Notes under the pieces: generated by a model | Seen by the model: the letters and a program-made list of their open reading frames with translations, nothing else | The model's database searches: none | Told to the model about the DNA's origin: nothing | Translations under genes and position numbers: made by a program | DNA from: JANNOG01 sp050329415 | GTDB lineage: Bacteria; Actinomycetota; Actinomycetes; Actinomycetales; JBBAYJ01 | Assembly: GCA_050329415.1 (NCBI GenBank) | Contig: JBHJOS010000020.1 | Location: forward strand, 1 to 30,050 | Length of the DNA stretch: 30,050 nt | Direction: 5' to 3' | Shown here: piece by piece, positions 9,104 to 17,431 of the stretch | How positions within the stretch are numbered: the first letter of the stretch is position 1 | How the letters are laid out: every line of letters begins with the position of its first letter

Positions 9104-11894
9104 CGAGGCTGGGGTGGAGGTCCACGAGCAGGGCGAGCGTCTCCGGCAGCGGCTCGACCCCGAGGTCGCGGTAGGTGCGCCGCATCTCGTCGGCCGCCTC
9201 GGCGACGGCCGGCCGGCCACCGATCCGGTGCTCGGCGTGCAGCAGGTCCTGCCAGCACACGTCAGCCGCCGGCCAGCACCGCAGGCCGGTGCGGGCGGCC
9301 TCGGACGCGGCCGGCGGGTCGCCGTCGAGGTCGAGCTGGGCCAGGCGGTGGGCGGCGTCGATGACGAGCCCCACCGTCCGCCGCTCCAGGGGTTCGGCCG
9401 CCAGCCAGGTGAACCGGCCGGCCGGACGGGGGTGCAGCACCTCGCCCCGGACCAGGCGCAGGGCGCGTCGCAACAGGGCCGCCTCGGCCGCCGTGCCGGA
9501 CTCCGAGCGGCTGCGGGCCAGCAACGCGTGGAGGACGTCGAGGTCGACGGCCACGTCACGGAGACCGAGGCGGCCGTCGGCGGTCACGCTGAGCCGGTGG
9601 CACCCGCTCTCGTCGGTGCCCAGCCAGTCCCGGGCCCGGGCGACCGCGGCGTCGCGGACCTCGTCGCCGACCCCGCGCGGCCAGACCGCGGCAGCCAGCA
9701 CCGCCGGGTGGACGCCGCCGGGGTGCGCGGCCAGGTGGACCACGACGTCCTCGAGCAGCTCCCGCCGCTCCGGGTCGACCGCACCCGGGGCTCGCACCGC
9801 GACCGGCCCGAGCAGGCCGACCCGGGCCGGTGCCGCGGGCCAGGCGGCGTCGTCGGTCCCGGGGCGGGCCGGGGGGACTGGGGGGCGGCCGGTCGCCCCC
9901 GCGGGGTCGCCCTCGCGGTCCGCGCCGCGCCGCGCCGCCGCCAGCAGCGTCTCGACCGCCGTCGCCTGGTCGTCGGTCAGGCGGTTCGCCTGGACCTCCA
10001 GCCCGAGCAGCGGCGCTGCGAGGTTCCCGGCGTCGTCGACCGCCAGCTCCCAGCGCGCGCCGGGCACCGGACCCAGGGCCAGCACCCCGGCCACCTGCTC
10101 CCCGCGGTCGGCGAGGGCGACGAGGGCGCGTTGGTCGGCGGGGGCGGCGGGGGCCTCGACGAGGGCGAGGGGGAGGTCCTCCGCGGGGATGCCGGGGCGA
10201 CCGGTGAGGACGTCCTCCGGGTGCCCGGGGCCGCCGTCCCCCACGGCTTCCCCGAGGTCGGCGGCCGACCGCAGACGATCTCCCGACGCCGGGCCGGCCG
10301 CAGCGGGCAGCACCGTCGCCACGACGCGCGCGGCGTCGCACCACGGGTGGACGGCGAGCTGCACGGCCACGGCGGCCGCCACCTCGCGCGTGACCGCGGC
10401 CGACCCGGTGAGCGCCACCACGCCGCCGGCGGCGGCGAGGTTCAGGAGCACGTCCCGGGCACCGGTGTCCCGGCCGATGCCGACGAGGTACGGCAGCGGC
10501 GAGGCGTCCGGCAGCGGGCGACGAGGCAGGGCGGACGCGGCGAGTCGCCAGGCCCGCCCCTCGTCGGCAGGCTCCCAGGGTGCCGGGGGCGAGGTGTCCG
10601 CGGGGGACAGCCGGAGCTCGATCCCGTCGTCGTCGATGATCGCCGCGAAGGCGCCCGGGACCTCCCGGCGGCTCTCGGCGCAGCGATGGGCGAGCAGCCG
10701 CAGCGCACGGTCGACGAGGGCGGACCGGTGCTCGTCGGCCGCCAGTCGGAGCGCGATCTCGGTCGCCACGGCCGCCTCGGGTGCGGGCTGCCCGCCCCGC
10801 CCGCGCCGGCCCGCTGCCACCAGGCCCGCGACCGCCGCGGCGAGCAGGCCGCCACCGAGCCAGCCTGCGGGAGGATCGGTCACCGCGGCCGTGGCGGCCC
10901 CGGCCGGGTCGTCGGCGAAGCTCTGGAACCAGCTGTCCTGACCGCCCCCGGCAGGCCCCGTCCCGCCGCTGCCGACGCCCGGGTCGGGTCCCGGACCGGG
11001 GTCGCCGGGCGGTTCCGGGTGATCGGGGAGCGGGGGGGCGGGGGCCTCGGCGGGGGCGACCGGGAGCCGGTCGACGCCGACCGCGTCCTCCGGCATGACG
11101 AGCTGCCAGCCCGGGTGGATGAGCCGGGCCAGCTCCAGGCGGCGGCCGTCCGGCTGCTCCCGCCCGGCGTTGAGGTCGTAGATCTCCTGGTAGCGGCGCC
11201 CGTCGCCGAGGCAGCGCTCGGCGATGTCCCAGAGGTTGTCGTGGTAGCGGCCCTCGGGTGCCTGGACCGTGTACACCCGCAGGCCCGCCAGCGGGTGCGC
11301 GGGCGCCTGACCGGCGGTGGACCCGGCGTCGGCCGACGGCGGCGCGGCTGTCGCGGCCGGTCCGGGCGCCGCGGTCCCGGACTCGACGGCGGCCGTCACG
11401 CTCGCTCCAGCCGGTCCGGGCGGTTCGGCGAGGGCGTCGAGGACCGCCGCGCTCGCGCTCGAGGCCTGCGCCGCCAGCGCCGACGACAGCAGTAGGGCGG
11501 CGATCAGGGACCGGGCCAGTCGCTGGGAAGGCCCCGCCAGCGGCAGCGACGGCGCGAGGACGCCGCCGCGGACGGCCGCCGCCGCCTCGACGGCCACGCT
11601 CACGACGAACTGGAGCCAGGCCAGCCACACGACGAGGGCGAGGACCCCGAGCAGGACGTCCACGTCGACCGGCCGGGTGAGGCTGTCCCGGTCCGGCAGC
11701 GCGGTCGGGACCGGCGGCGGGCCCGCCCACGTCACCAGCGCCGCGGGCACCGCCACGACGAGGGCGACCAGCAGCACGGCTGCGGCGAACGCCCGCAGCG
11801 GCCGCCGGGGTGGCCGCGCCAGGGTGGGCTCGGCGAACCGCTGCGCCGGGAGCCGGGGCACGTCGCGGGTCGGACGACCGGGGGAGGCGGTCAC
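9090..11894 (-). CDS. Membrane LysM protein with SARP/BTAD-like C-terminus
   Basis: The protein has 934 residues. Two hydrophobic segments (about 34-57 and 78-103) and a third near 127-150 precede a LysM domain (about 207-268: YTVQAPEGRYHDNLWDIAE through IHPGWQLVMP). A Pro/Gly-rich linker and a further hydrophobic segment (about 343-363) follow, then a large cytoplasmic part. The last ~240 residues match a SARP layout: a winged-helix-like part starting RVGLLGPVAVRAPG, then a bacterial transcriptional activator domain (BTAD) running through RALRLVRGEVLHPRP to ADEMRRTYRDLGVEPLPE. GTG 11894 overlaps the TGA of the TadG-like gene (GTGA), so it is the last gene of the Tad operon. A cell-wall-sensing, membrane-held regulator or an assembly scaffold is an inference. 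The wing region may not bind DNA. Confidence 0.88.
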   Translation of the reverse strand: MTASPGRPTRDVPRLPAQRFAEPTLARPPRRPLRAFAAAVLLVALVVAVPAALVTWAGPPPVPTALPDRDSLTRPVDVDVLLGVLALVVWLAWLQFVVSVAVEAAAAVRGGVLAPSLPLAGPSQRLARSLIAALLLSSALAAQASSASAAVLDALAEPPGPAGASVTAAVESGTAAPGPAATAAPPSADAGSTAGQAPAHPLAGLRVYTVQAPEGRYHDNLWDIAERCLGDGRRYQEIYDLNAGREQPDGRRLELARLIHPGWQLVMPEDAVGVDRLPVAPAEAPAPPLPDHPEPPGDPGPGPDPGVGSGGTGPAGGGQDSWFQSFADDPAGAATAAVTDPPAGWLGGGLLAAAVAGLVAAGRRGRGGQPAPEAAVATEIALRLAADEHRSALVDRALRLLAHRCAESRREVPGAFAAIIDDDGIELRLSPADTSPPAPWEPADEGRAWRLAASALPRRPLPDASPLPYLVGIGRDTGARDVLLNLAAAGGVVALTGSAAVTREVAAAVAVQLAVHPWCDAARVVATVLPAAAGPASGDRLRSAADLGEAVGDGGPGHPEDVLTGRPGIPAEDLPLALVEAPAAPADQRALVALADRGEQVAGVLALGPVPGARWELAVDDAGNLAAPLLGLEVQANRLTDDQATAVETLLAAARRGADREGDPAGATGRPPVPPARPGTDDAAWPAAPARVGLLGPVAVRAPGAVDPERRELLEDVVVHLAAHPGGVHPAVLAAAVWPRGVGDEVRDAAVARARDWLGTDESGCHRLSVTADGRLGLRDVAVDLDVLHALLARSRSESGTAAEAALLRRALRLVRGEVLHPRPAGRFTWLAAEPLERRTVGLVIDAAHRLAQLDLDGDPPAASEAARTGLRCWPAADVCWQDLLHAEHRIGGRPAVAEAADEMRRTYRDLGVEPLPETLALLVDLHPSLAGAR

Positions 11895-12316
11895 GGCGTG
11901 GTCGCCTCGGCCGTGGCGGACGCCGTGACCGTGAACTCGCGGTACCCGACCAGGAGGAGGAATGCGGTCGGCACGGTGTCGGTCACGGTGACGGTCGCGG
12001 TCGTGGCGCCGACACTCACGGCGTACTGCCCGCCGCCGTACCCGCGCGCGGCGAGCAGGGAACCGGCCGCCCCGCCGGCGTCCGGTCGCAGCCGGACCTC
12101 CCCCGTGCCGCGCAGGGCGGCGACGTCGATCTGGTCGGCCGCCGCGCGGGCCGCCTGCTCCGCGTCGTCGGCCACCCGGGCCCGGCCGTTGAGCGCCTGC
12201 CCGCCGTCGATGACGAGCCCTGCGGTCAGCAGCAGCACCCCGGTGACGGCCACCACGAACGCCGTGGCCGACCCGCGGTCGCCGCGCCCTCGCCGGCTGC
12301 CGAGGAGTCGCCTCAT
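11891..12316 (-). CDS. TadG-like/TadE-related pilus assembly protein
   Basis: This 141-residue protein has a short basic N-terminus (MRRLLGSRRGRGDRGSAT), one hydrophobic helix (AFVVAVTGVLLLTAGLVIDGG, about 19-39) and then an extracytoplasmic part beginning QALNGRARVADDAEQAARAAADQ. That is the hallmark N-terminus of TadG-like Flp pilus-assembly proteins, but the C-terminal domain of full TadG is absent. The ATG at 12316 overlaps the previous stop (ATGA) and has GGAGGG upstream; the longer open frame to 12481 is antisense-like shadow. It overlaps the next gene (GTGA). It is likely a minor pseudopilin or an anchor at the pilus base. Confidence 0.82.
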   Translation of the reverse strand: MRRLLGSRRGRGDRGSATAFVVAVTGVLLLTAGLVIDGGQALNGRARVADDAEQAARAAADQIDVAALRGTGEVRLRPDAGGAAGSLLAARGYGGGQYAVSVGATTATVTVTDTVPTAFLLLVGYREFTVTASATAEATTP

Positions 12317-12747
12317 TCCACCCTCCGGTACGTCTCGAGCGGGGCGGCGCTGGTCCCGGTGAGCGTGATGCTGCCCGGCAGGCCGAGCAGCCCCAGGTCC
12401 GACAGGTCGACCCGGCAGGACAGCTCGACGGTGACCACGCCGCCCTCGGTGAAGGACCCGCCGAGCGCGGGTGCCGTGCACCGGGCCCCGGGCGGCAGCG
12501 CCGCGGCGGCCGTCCGCTCCGCCGAACCGGCCGCGGCGGGTGCGGACCGCTCGAGGCTGGCGGCCCGGGCGGCCTCCCGGGCGGCCGCCTCGACCTCGCC
12601 CTCGACGGCCACGTACCGGGCGAAGGCGGCGACCAGCATGAGGAACGCCACCAGCAGCGGGGCCAGGAGCACCAGCTCGACGGCCATCGACCCCGCCTCG
12701 CCGGGCGCTCTGCCGGGGGTCCGGCGTCGGACGGAACGCTCAGTCAT
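12313..12747 (-). CDS. tadE: TadE-family pilus assembly protein (second copy)
   Basis: This 144-residue protein has an Arg-rich N-terminus, then GEAGSMAVELVLLAPLLVAFLM, the TadE signature of a Gly/Ser-rich junction followed by a Glu about five residues into a hydrophobic helix. Next comes VEAAAREAARAASL, the conserved AAREAAR stretch of TadE proteins, and a beta-rich extracytoplasmic tail with two cysteines (residues near 89 and 110). It overlaps the previous tadE by 8 bp and the next gene by ATGA. The expected role is a minor pseudopilin processed by the prepilin peptidase. That peptidase gene is not in this window. Confidence 0.85.
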   Translation of the reverse strand: MTERSVRRRTPGRAPGEAGSMAVELVLLAPLLVAFLMLVAAFARYVAVEGEVEAAAREAARAASLERSAPAAAGSAERTAAAALPPGARCTAPALGGSFTEGGVVTVELSCRVDLSDLGLLGLPGSITLTGTSAAPLETYRRVE

Positions 12748-13129
12748 CGGGGCGGAACACCTCCACCGGGCCGGTGACGCTGACGTCGACCCGGCCGCCG
12801 AGCCCCGGCACGATGGTCCGGGCGGTGCCGGTCACCTGGGCCGTGACCGCCTGCGGGCCGCTGAGCCGGACATCCACCACCGGGTCGTCGAGGAATCCGC
12901 GCCCGACGCTGCGGGCGTAGGTCTCGCCGCGGGCCTCGGCCGCCCCGAGGCCGTCGCCGCCCGCCGCCCGGGCGGCCCGCGCGGCCTCTCGGGCCGCTCC
13001 CTGGGCGACCTGGTGCGCCAGACCCACGGTGGCGAACTGGACGACGAGGAACACGACGAGCATGAGGATCGGGGTGTAGAGGACCAGCTCGATGGACGAG
13101 ACCCCGCCGTCCCGGCGCCGGGGGGTCAG
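12740..13129 (-). CDS. tadE: TadE-family pilus assembly protein with probable CTG start
   Basis: About 129 residues: (M)TPRRRDGGVSSIELVLYTPIL, a hydrophobic helix to about residue 33, then VAQGAAREAARAARAA, and a beta-rich tail ending VEVFRPDD. The core GVSSIELVLYTP is a TadE/prepilin-type signature. No ATG, GTG or TTG occurs in frame between the flp stop and the hydrophobic helix. A CTG at 13129 overlaps the flp stop as CTGA, exactly like the ATGA/GTGA overlaps of neighbouring genes, so I place the start there. An internal ATG would remove half of the membrane helix. The frame stays open far upstream, but there it is antisense-like shadow of flp and tadC. Confidence 0.8.
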   Translation of the reverse strand: MTPRRRDGGVSSIELVLYTPILMLVVFLVVQFATVGLAHQVAQGAAREAARAARAAGGDGLGAAEARGETYARSVGRGFLDDPVVDVRLSGPQAVTAQVTGTARTIVPGLGGRVDVSVTGPVEVFRPDD

Positions 13130-13356
13130 GGGATCTGGATGTTGTCCGCGGCGTCGGTGATCACCTGCTGCAGGGCGACGACCACCAGGCCACCGATGAC
13201 GATCAGGGCGGCAGTGATGATCACCCATTCGACCAGCGAGGCGCCCCGGTCGGGCGCCGCCCGCTGCCGGTGGCGATGGCTCAGTGCGACCAGCACCGCG
13301 CCGAGCCGGATCGCGGGGTTCGACGACGGGCGGGTCGAATGCCGGGGGCTTCGCAT
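13126..13356 (-). CDS. flp: Flp-type pilin (major pilin candidate)
   Basis: This 76-residue prepilin has a type IVb cleavage motif RG/ASLVEWVIITAALIVIGG, with Gly38 at -1 and Glu43 at +5. One hydrophobic helix (about 41-62) and a short tail ending DNIQIP follow. The predicted mature pilin is about 38 residues, small even for Flp. The 38-residue leader is long for this family. An in-frame GTG at 13296 would shorten it to 18, but the ATG at 13356 has AGGAAGGA upstream, a good ribosome site. The gene follows a 60-bp gap after tadC, the largest gap in the operon, which would allow separate expression of the major subunit. It ends in a CTGA overlap with tadE. Confidence 0.85.
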   Translation of the reverse strand: MRSPRHSTRPSSNPAIRLGAVLVALSHRHRQRAAPDRGASLVEWVIITAALIVIGGLVVVALQQVITDAADNIQIP

Positions 13357-13416
13357 GGTGGTGTCCTTCCTGTCGGGCCGTGGGGTCGGGACGGCCGGGC
13401 GTCGTCACGGGCGCGG

Positions 13417-14346
13417 TCACAGCGCCTCGCTCGCGAGGACGTTGGCCAGCGGGGGGTAGATGAGGAAGACCAGGAACCCGGCGCACATGAGGAACTGGGC
13501 CAGCAGCATGGTCTGGGACCGCTCCTGTGCCTTTCCCTCGAGGTCGGCCAGCTCCCGCCGCCGCAGGGTGGCCGCCCGGGCGGCGAGCGAGTCCCGGATC
13601 TTCGCGCCGTCGTCGGCGACCAGGCCGAGCGCGGACGCCAGGTCGACGAGCTCCTCGATGCCCAGCTCGTCCCCGAGCCGGCCGAGCGCCGCCCACGGCG
13701 TGATCCCCTGCAGCCGGGCGTCCTCGAGGGTCCGGGTGATCGCCTGCATGGCCGGGCTGTCCCCGATCGCCGCCGCCGACATCAGCGCCTCGGGCACTCC
13801 GCGCCCGCCGGCCAGGTTGAGCGCCACCAGGTCGAGGAAGGCGCCGACGGTGTGCCGGAAGTCGCCGCGCCGCTCCGTCGCCCGGGTGCGCACCGCGACC
13901 GTCGGCAGGACGGCGCCCACCAGCCCGCCCGCGGCGAGCCCGGCGAGCGGGAAGGCGGTGACCGCCGTGCCGCTCACGACCAGACTCCACACGAGACCGG
14001 CGACGCCGATGGACACCGAACCGGCCGCGGCGGTCGCCAGCGACTGGGCGAGGTGGGATTCCAGCGACCGGCCGGTGATCGCGAGGTCCCGGCGGACCGG
14101 ATCGAGCGAGATCCCGCGGGAGGCCAGGAGATCGGCCAGCCCGGCTCCCAGGCGGCGGGCCGCCGGCGACTCCGTCCGGTCCCGGATCGCGGTGGCGGCC
14201 AGCCTGGCGGCGCGGCCGCGGCGCTCACGGGCCAGGTCCAGGCGGGCCAGGGCGACCGGGCCGGAGGGGCCTCGGGCGACGAGCGCGCTCACTGCCAGCA
14301 CGAGGCCGAGCCCGGCGACGGCTCCGGCGAGCAGCACGGCCGTCAC
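13417..14346 (-). CDS. tadC: TadC-like type II secretion F domain membrane protein
   Basis: This 309-residue inner-membrane platform protein has an N-terminal helix (AVLLAGAVAGLGLVLAVSAL), two central helices (about 95-145) and a C-terminal helix (LLAQFLMCAGFLVFLIYPPL). Between them lies the GspF/T2SF-type cytoplasmic helical domain, including FRHTVGAFLDLVALNLAGGRGVPEALMSAA and ELVDLASALGLVADDGAKIRDSL. It partners TadB to form the platform on which the TadA ATPase acts. GTG 14346 overlaps the tadB stop (GTGA) and is chosen over a much longer upstream frame. A 60-bp gap precedes flp. Confidence 0.88.
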   Translation of the reverse strand: MTAVLLAGAVAGLGLVLAVSALVARGPSGPVALARLDLARERRGRAARLAATAIRDRTESPAARRLGAGLADLLASRGISLDPVRRDLAITGRSLESHLAQSLATAAAGSVSIGVAGLVWSLVVSGTAVTAFPLAGLAAGGLVGAVLPTVAVRTRATERRGDFRHTVGAFLDLVALNLAGGRGVPEALMSAAAIGDSPAMQAITRTLEDARLQGITPWAALGRLGDELGIEELVDLASALGLVADDGAKIRDSLAARAATLRRRELADLEGKAQERSQTMLLAQFLMCAGFLVFLIYPPLANVLASEAL

Positions 14347-15275
14347 GGCGTGCCCCCGGTCGGCTGTCCGGACGCTCCGGCCGGCGCGGTGGCGAGGAAC
14401 CGTCCGGGCAGGCGGTAGGACGCGAGGCCGCGGATCCACAGCACGCCGGCCCCGAACAGGGCGAACACGAACACGAGGACGAGTTGGCCGAACGGGGTGC
14501 CGTAGGGGGTGACGTAGGCGGGGTTGAACACGGCCAGTCCCACCATGAAGGCGCCCGAGACGACCAGCACGATCTGGACGCTGCGCCGGGTGCTGCGGCG
14601 GCCGGCCGCGATCCGGCGGCGGACCTCCGCCTCCTCGCGGATGGACACCGCGAGTGCCGACAGCACGTCTCGCAGCCCCGGCCCCCGCAGCCGGGCGTTG
14701 AGCAGCAGCGCGGCCACGACGAGGTCGGTTCCGCTGTCGGCGAGGTCGGCGGAGAAGCGGCGCAGGGCCTGCGGCAGCGGCACCCGGACGGCCAGCCGGT
14801 CCGCCAGCGCCCGCAACGGGCCCGCGACGGCCGGCGGGGCGGCGTGGGCGGTCGCCGGGATGGCCTGCTCCAGGCCGACGGCGCCGGCGATGGTGTCTCG
14901 CAGTGACTCCGTCCACGCCGCGAGGGCGTCGAGGCGGTCGATCGACCGCCGCTCCTCGGCCCCGCCGCCCACCAGCCGGTCCCACATGAGCACCGCGCCG
15001 GCGGTCGCCGCGGCGGCGACCCCCCACCGAGTGAGCACGAGGACGACGGCTCCCAGGGCGGCCGCCAGCAGCACCCGCCTCGCCAGGCTGCCAAGGGCGT
15101 CGCCCACCCGGGCGCGGTCCGCACCTCGCCGGGGCGGGGTCCCGCGCAGCCCGGCCACGACGGCCACCACGCCGAGGCCCGCCAGGGCACCGGCACCGAC
15201 GACGGCGAGCACCCCGGGGCTCACGCTCACCGAGACGACGAGCAGCGCTCCGGCCGGGACCGCCCCGGCCGTCAC
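14343..15275 (-). CDS. tadB: TadB-like type II secretion F domain membrane protein
   Basis: This 310-residue protein has paired N-terminal hydrophobic helices (about 1-45), a central pair (about 70-100), a cytoplasmic T2SF-type domain (LDALAAWTESLRDTIAGAVG, then LRALADRLAVRVPLPQALRRF and LLLNARLRGPGLRDVLSALA) and C-terminal helices near 235-290. That is the TadB arrangement. GTG 15275 overlaps the tadA stop (GTGA); the frame remains open 17 codons upstream, but the overlap position matches the rest of the operon. It forms the pilus assembly platform with TadC. Confidence 0.88.
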   Translation of the reverse strand: MTAGAVPAGALLVVSVSVSPGVLAVVGAGALAGLGVVAVVAGLRGTPPRRGADRARVGDALGSLARRVLLAAALGAVVLVLTRWGVAAAATAGAVLMWDRLVGGGAEERRSIDRLDALAAWTESLRDTIAGAVGLEQAIPATAHAAPPAVAGPLRALADRLAVRVPLPQALRRFSADLADSGTDLVVAALLLNARLRGPGLRDVLSALAVSIREEAEVRRRIAAGRRSTRRSVQIVLVVSGAFMVGLAVFNPAYVTPYGTPFGQLVLVFVFALFGAGVLWIRGLASYRLPGRFLATAPAGASGQPTGGTP

Positions 15276-16609
15276 GACCAGCCCCCGGAGGGGACGAAGC
15301 CGTGCTCGACGAGTTCCGGCAGGCACGACACGGGTGCGGCGGGCCGCAGCTCCCCGTCGCTGTCGACGGCGAAGACCTCACTCGACAGGACGCGGCCGTC
15401 GACGCCGTTGACCTCCCGGACGCTGGTGACCATCCGCCGCAGCCGCCCGCCCCGGGCGTAGTCGTTGCGGCGCTCGACGAAGACGACGAAGTCGATGGCC
15501 CCGGCCACGAGCATGGCGGTGGCGTCCTGGGGCAGCCGCTCGACGGACTGGATGGCGTAGGTCGCGATCCGGTTGAAGACCTCCAGCGAGGAGTTCGAGT
15601 GGATGGTGGACAGCGAGCCGTCGTTGCCCTGGCTCATGGCGTTGAGCATGGTGACGATCTCGTCGCCGAGCACCTCGCCGACGATGACCCGGCTCGGGTT
15701 CATCCGCAGCGAGCGGCGGACCAGCTCGGCCATGCCGATGGCGCCGAGGCCCTCGGAGTTCGGCAGCCGCTCCTCGAAGGCCACGACGTTCGGGTGGAGA
15801 TCCTCGAACTCCCCGAGTCCGAGCTCCAGCGCCCGCTCGACGGTGACGAGCCGCTCGGCCGGGGGGATCTCGTTCGCCAGGGCGCGCAGCAGGGTCGTCT
15901 TCCCGGCGTTCGTCGCTCCTGCGATCATGATGTTCTTGCGCGCGGCGACCGCGGCGGACAGCAGCGAGGCGGCCTCCGGGGTCAGCGTCCCGTTGGTCAC
16001 CAGATCGTCGAGGCGGACCCGGGACAGCCGGGCGCGGCGGATCGACACCGCCGGCCGGGCGCACACCCCCATCACCGCGGACATCCGGCTGCCGTCCGGC
16101 AGGCGCAGGTCGAGCTGCGGGTTGGCGCTGTCGAAGGGGCGGGAGGCGAGCCCGGCGTACGACCCGAGCAGCTGGACCAGGTCGACGAGCTCCTCGTCGG
16201 AGTCCGCCACCGGGGCGAGGAGCTGCTCGCGGCCGTCGGCGTACCCGACGAACACCCGGTCACAGCCGTTGATGTCGATGTTCTCGACGTCCGGGTCGTC
16301 CAGCAGCGGCTGCAACCGCCCGACCCCGTAGAGGGCGGCGTGGACCGCGTCGAGCAGGGCCTCCTCCTCGGCGGGGCCGAGCGGGCTGCGGCCGGCCGCG
16401 ATCTGGGCCCGGGCGTGATGGTCGAGCACCCGGCCGATGACGGCTCGGGCGAACTGCCGTTCGTCCTCGGGGTTCATCGGCCGGACGCCGTTGGCCGCGT
16501 CCTCGCGCCGCTGCCGGGTGAGGACGTCGGCAACCTGTTCGCGCAGCGCGCGGACCAGGGCCTGGTCCACCACCTTGGCAACCGGGGGGGCGTGGGCCGC
16601 CGCGGTCAT
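15272..16609 (-). CDS. tadA: TadA/CpaF pilus assembly ATPase
   Basis: This 445-residue secretion ATPase of the CpaF/VirB11 type powers Flp pilus assembly. An N-terminal helical domain (about 10-100) precedes the signature DVENIDINGCDRVFV (107-121). Walker A is GATNAGKTT (231-239), an Asp-box-like TVERALELGL follows, Walker B lies in RVIVGEVLGDE (307-317) and the His box in GSLSTIHSNS (331-340). All key residues are present, so it should be active. ATG 16609 overlaps the cpaE-like stop (ATGA). It is the central engine of this operon and would act on the TadB/TadC platform. Confidence 0.95.
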   Translation of the reverse strand: MTAAAHAPPVAKVVDQALVRALREQVADVLTRQRREDAANGVRPMNPEDERQFARAVIGRVLDHHARAQIAAGRSPLGPAEEEALLDAVHAALYGVGRLQPLLDDPDVENIDINGCDRVFVGYADGREQLLAPVADSDEELVDLVQLLGSYAGLASRPFDSANPQLDLRLPDGSRMSAVMGVCARPAVSIRRARLSRVRLDDLVTNGTLTPEAASLLSAAVAARKNIMIAGATNAGKTTLLRALANEIPPAERLVTVERALELGLGEFEDLHPNVVAFEERLPNSEGLGAIGMAELVRRSLRMNPSRVIVGEVLGDEIVTMLNAMSQGNDGSLSTIHSNSSLEVFNRIATYAIQSVERLPQDATAMLVAGAIDFVVFVERRNDYARGGRLRRMVTSVREVNGVDGRVLSSEVFAVDSDGELRPAAPVSCLPELVEHGFVPSGGWS

Positions 16610-17430
16610 GCCACCCGCCACGGCGCGCCCGGGAAGGGTGATCCGTCGCTGCCGGGCCGGCCCGCCCGGGCGTCGAAGGCGGGGACCGCGGCGGCCGCCC
16701 CCGCCGTCCGCAGCGGTCGCACCAGCGCCCGGGCCGAGCGGACGAGCGACGACCGGGACGCGCGCAGCGCGTCGGCGGCGGCGAGGGCGTCCGCCCCTCG
16801 GCGGTCCTGGGCGATCGCCCCGAGGACCGGCGCCGCCAGGCCGGCCCCGGCGAGCAGGCGCCCCACGTCGGCGACGACTCGGGAGCGTCGGCCCTCCGCC
16901 ACCACCAGGACCACGCCGACGGTGCCCGCCGCCGGACGGGACTCCAGCCGGCTCAGCCGGGTGCGCAGGTGGGCGAGATCCGCTGCGGAGTCCCGGGAGA
17001 CCACGACGACGAGGTCCGCGGCGTTCACCACGGCCTCGACCGGCGACGCGCCCGCCAGGCGACCGCAGTCCGCCAGCACGTCCGCGGGCGACTCCCGCAG
17101 CGCCCGGGCGACGTGCTGCCACACCGGCCCCACCCCGGCCAGCTGCTCCGGGCCGGAGACCCCGGTGAGGACGGGCAGGCCGCCCCCGACGACCTGGACG
17201 TGGTCGGCCAGGTGGGCGGCGGCGCCGCGGCGCAGAGCCGCCGCGAGGGAGATCACTCCGGTGTCCGGCTCCAGGGGCTCCCCCTGCGGGCCGCGGTAAC
17301 GGATCGCCAGGTCGCCGCCCGCGGGGTCGAGGTCGCAGAGCACAGCCGGTTCCGGCCACACCGCGGCCAGCGCCACCGCAGCGGTCGTGACCCCCGGCGA
17401 GCCCTTCGCCGACACCAGCGCGACCAGCAC
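16606..17430 (-). CDS. CpaE/TadZ-like P-loop protein with degenerate Walker A
   Basis: This 274-residue MinD/ParA-like protein is in the usual CpaE/TadZ position between cpaB and tadA, where such proteins place the pilus machine in the cell. The N-terminus VLVALVSAKGSPGVTT is the deviant Walker A region. The leading Lys (K9) is present, but GSPGVTT has Val where the second P-loop Lys belongs. VLCDLDPAGGDL (about 30-41) is the following Asp motif, and ADVLADCGRL and DLVVVVSRDS match later ParA strands. The start is GTG 17430, one base after the cpaB-like stop. The loss of the catalytic Lys suggests nucleotide binding without efficient hydrolysis, as in many TadZ proteins. A CpaE name is reasonable but not proven. 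Confidence 0.82.
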   Translation of the reverse strand: MLVALVSAKGSPGVTTAAVALAAVWPEPAVLCDLDPAGGDLAIRYRGPQGEPLEPDTGVISLAAALRRGAAAHLADHVQVVGGGLPVLTGVSGPEQLAGVGPVWQHVARALRESPADVLADCGRLAGASPVEAVVNAADLVVVVSRDSAADLAHLRTRLSRLESRPAAGTVGVVLVVAEGRRSRVVADVGRLLAGAGLAAPVLGAIAQDRRGADALAAADALRASRSSLVRSARALVRPLRTAGAAAAVPAFDARAGRPGSDGSPFPGAPWRVA

Positions 17431-17431
17431 G

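Noticed and set aside
8223..11495. Long plus-strand frame spanning the LuxR 3' end and the LysM/BTAD gene
   Set aside because: It crosses two convergent real genes and has shadow-type composition with no recognisable motifs.
12740..13990. Single 416-residue minus-strand protein covering flp and tadE
   Set aside because: Only its last ~129 residues are TadE-like; the rest is an out-of-frame reading of flp and tadC.
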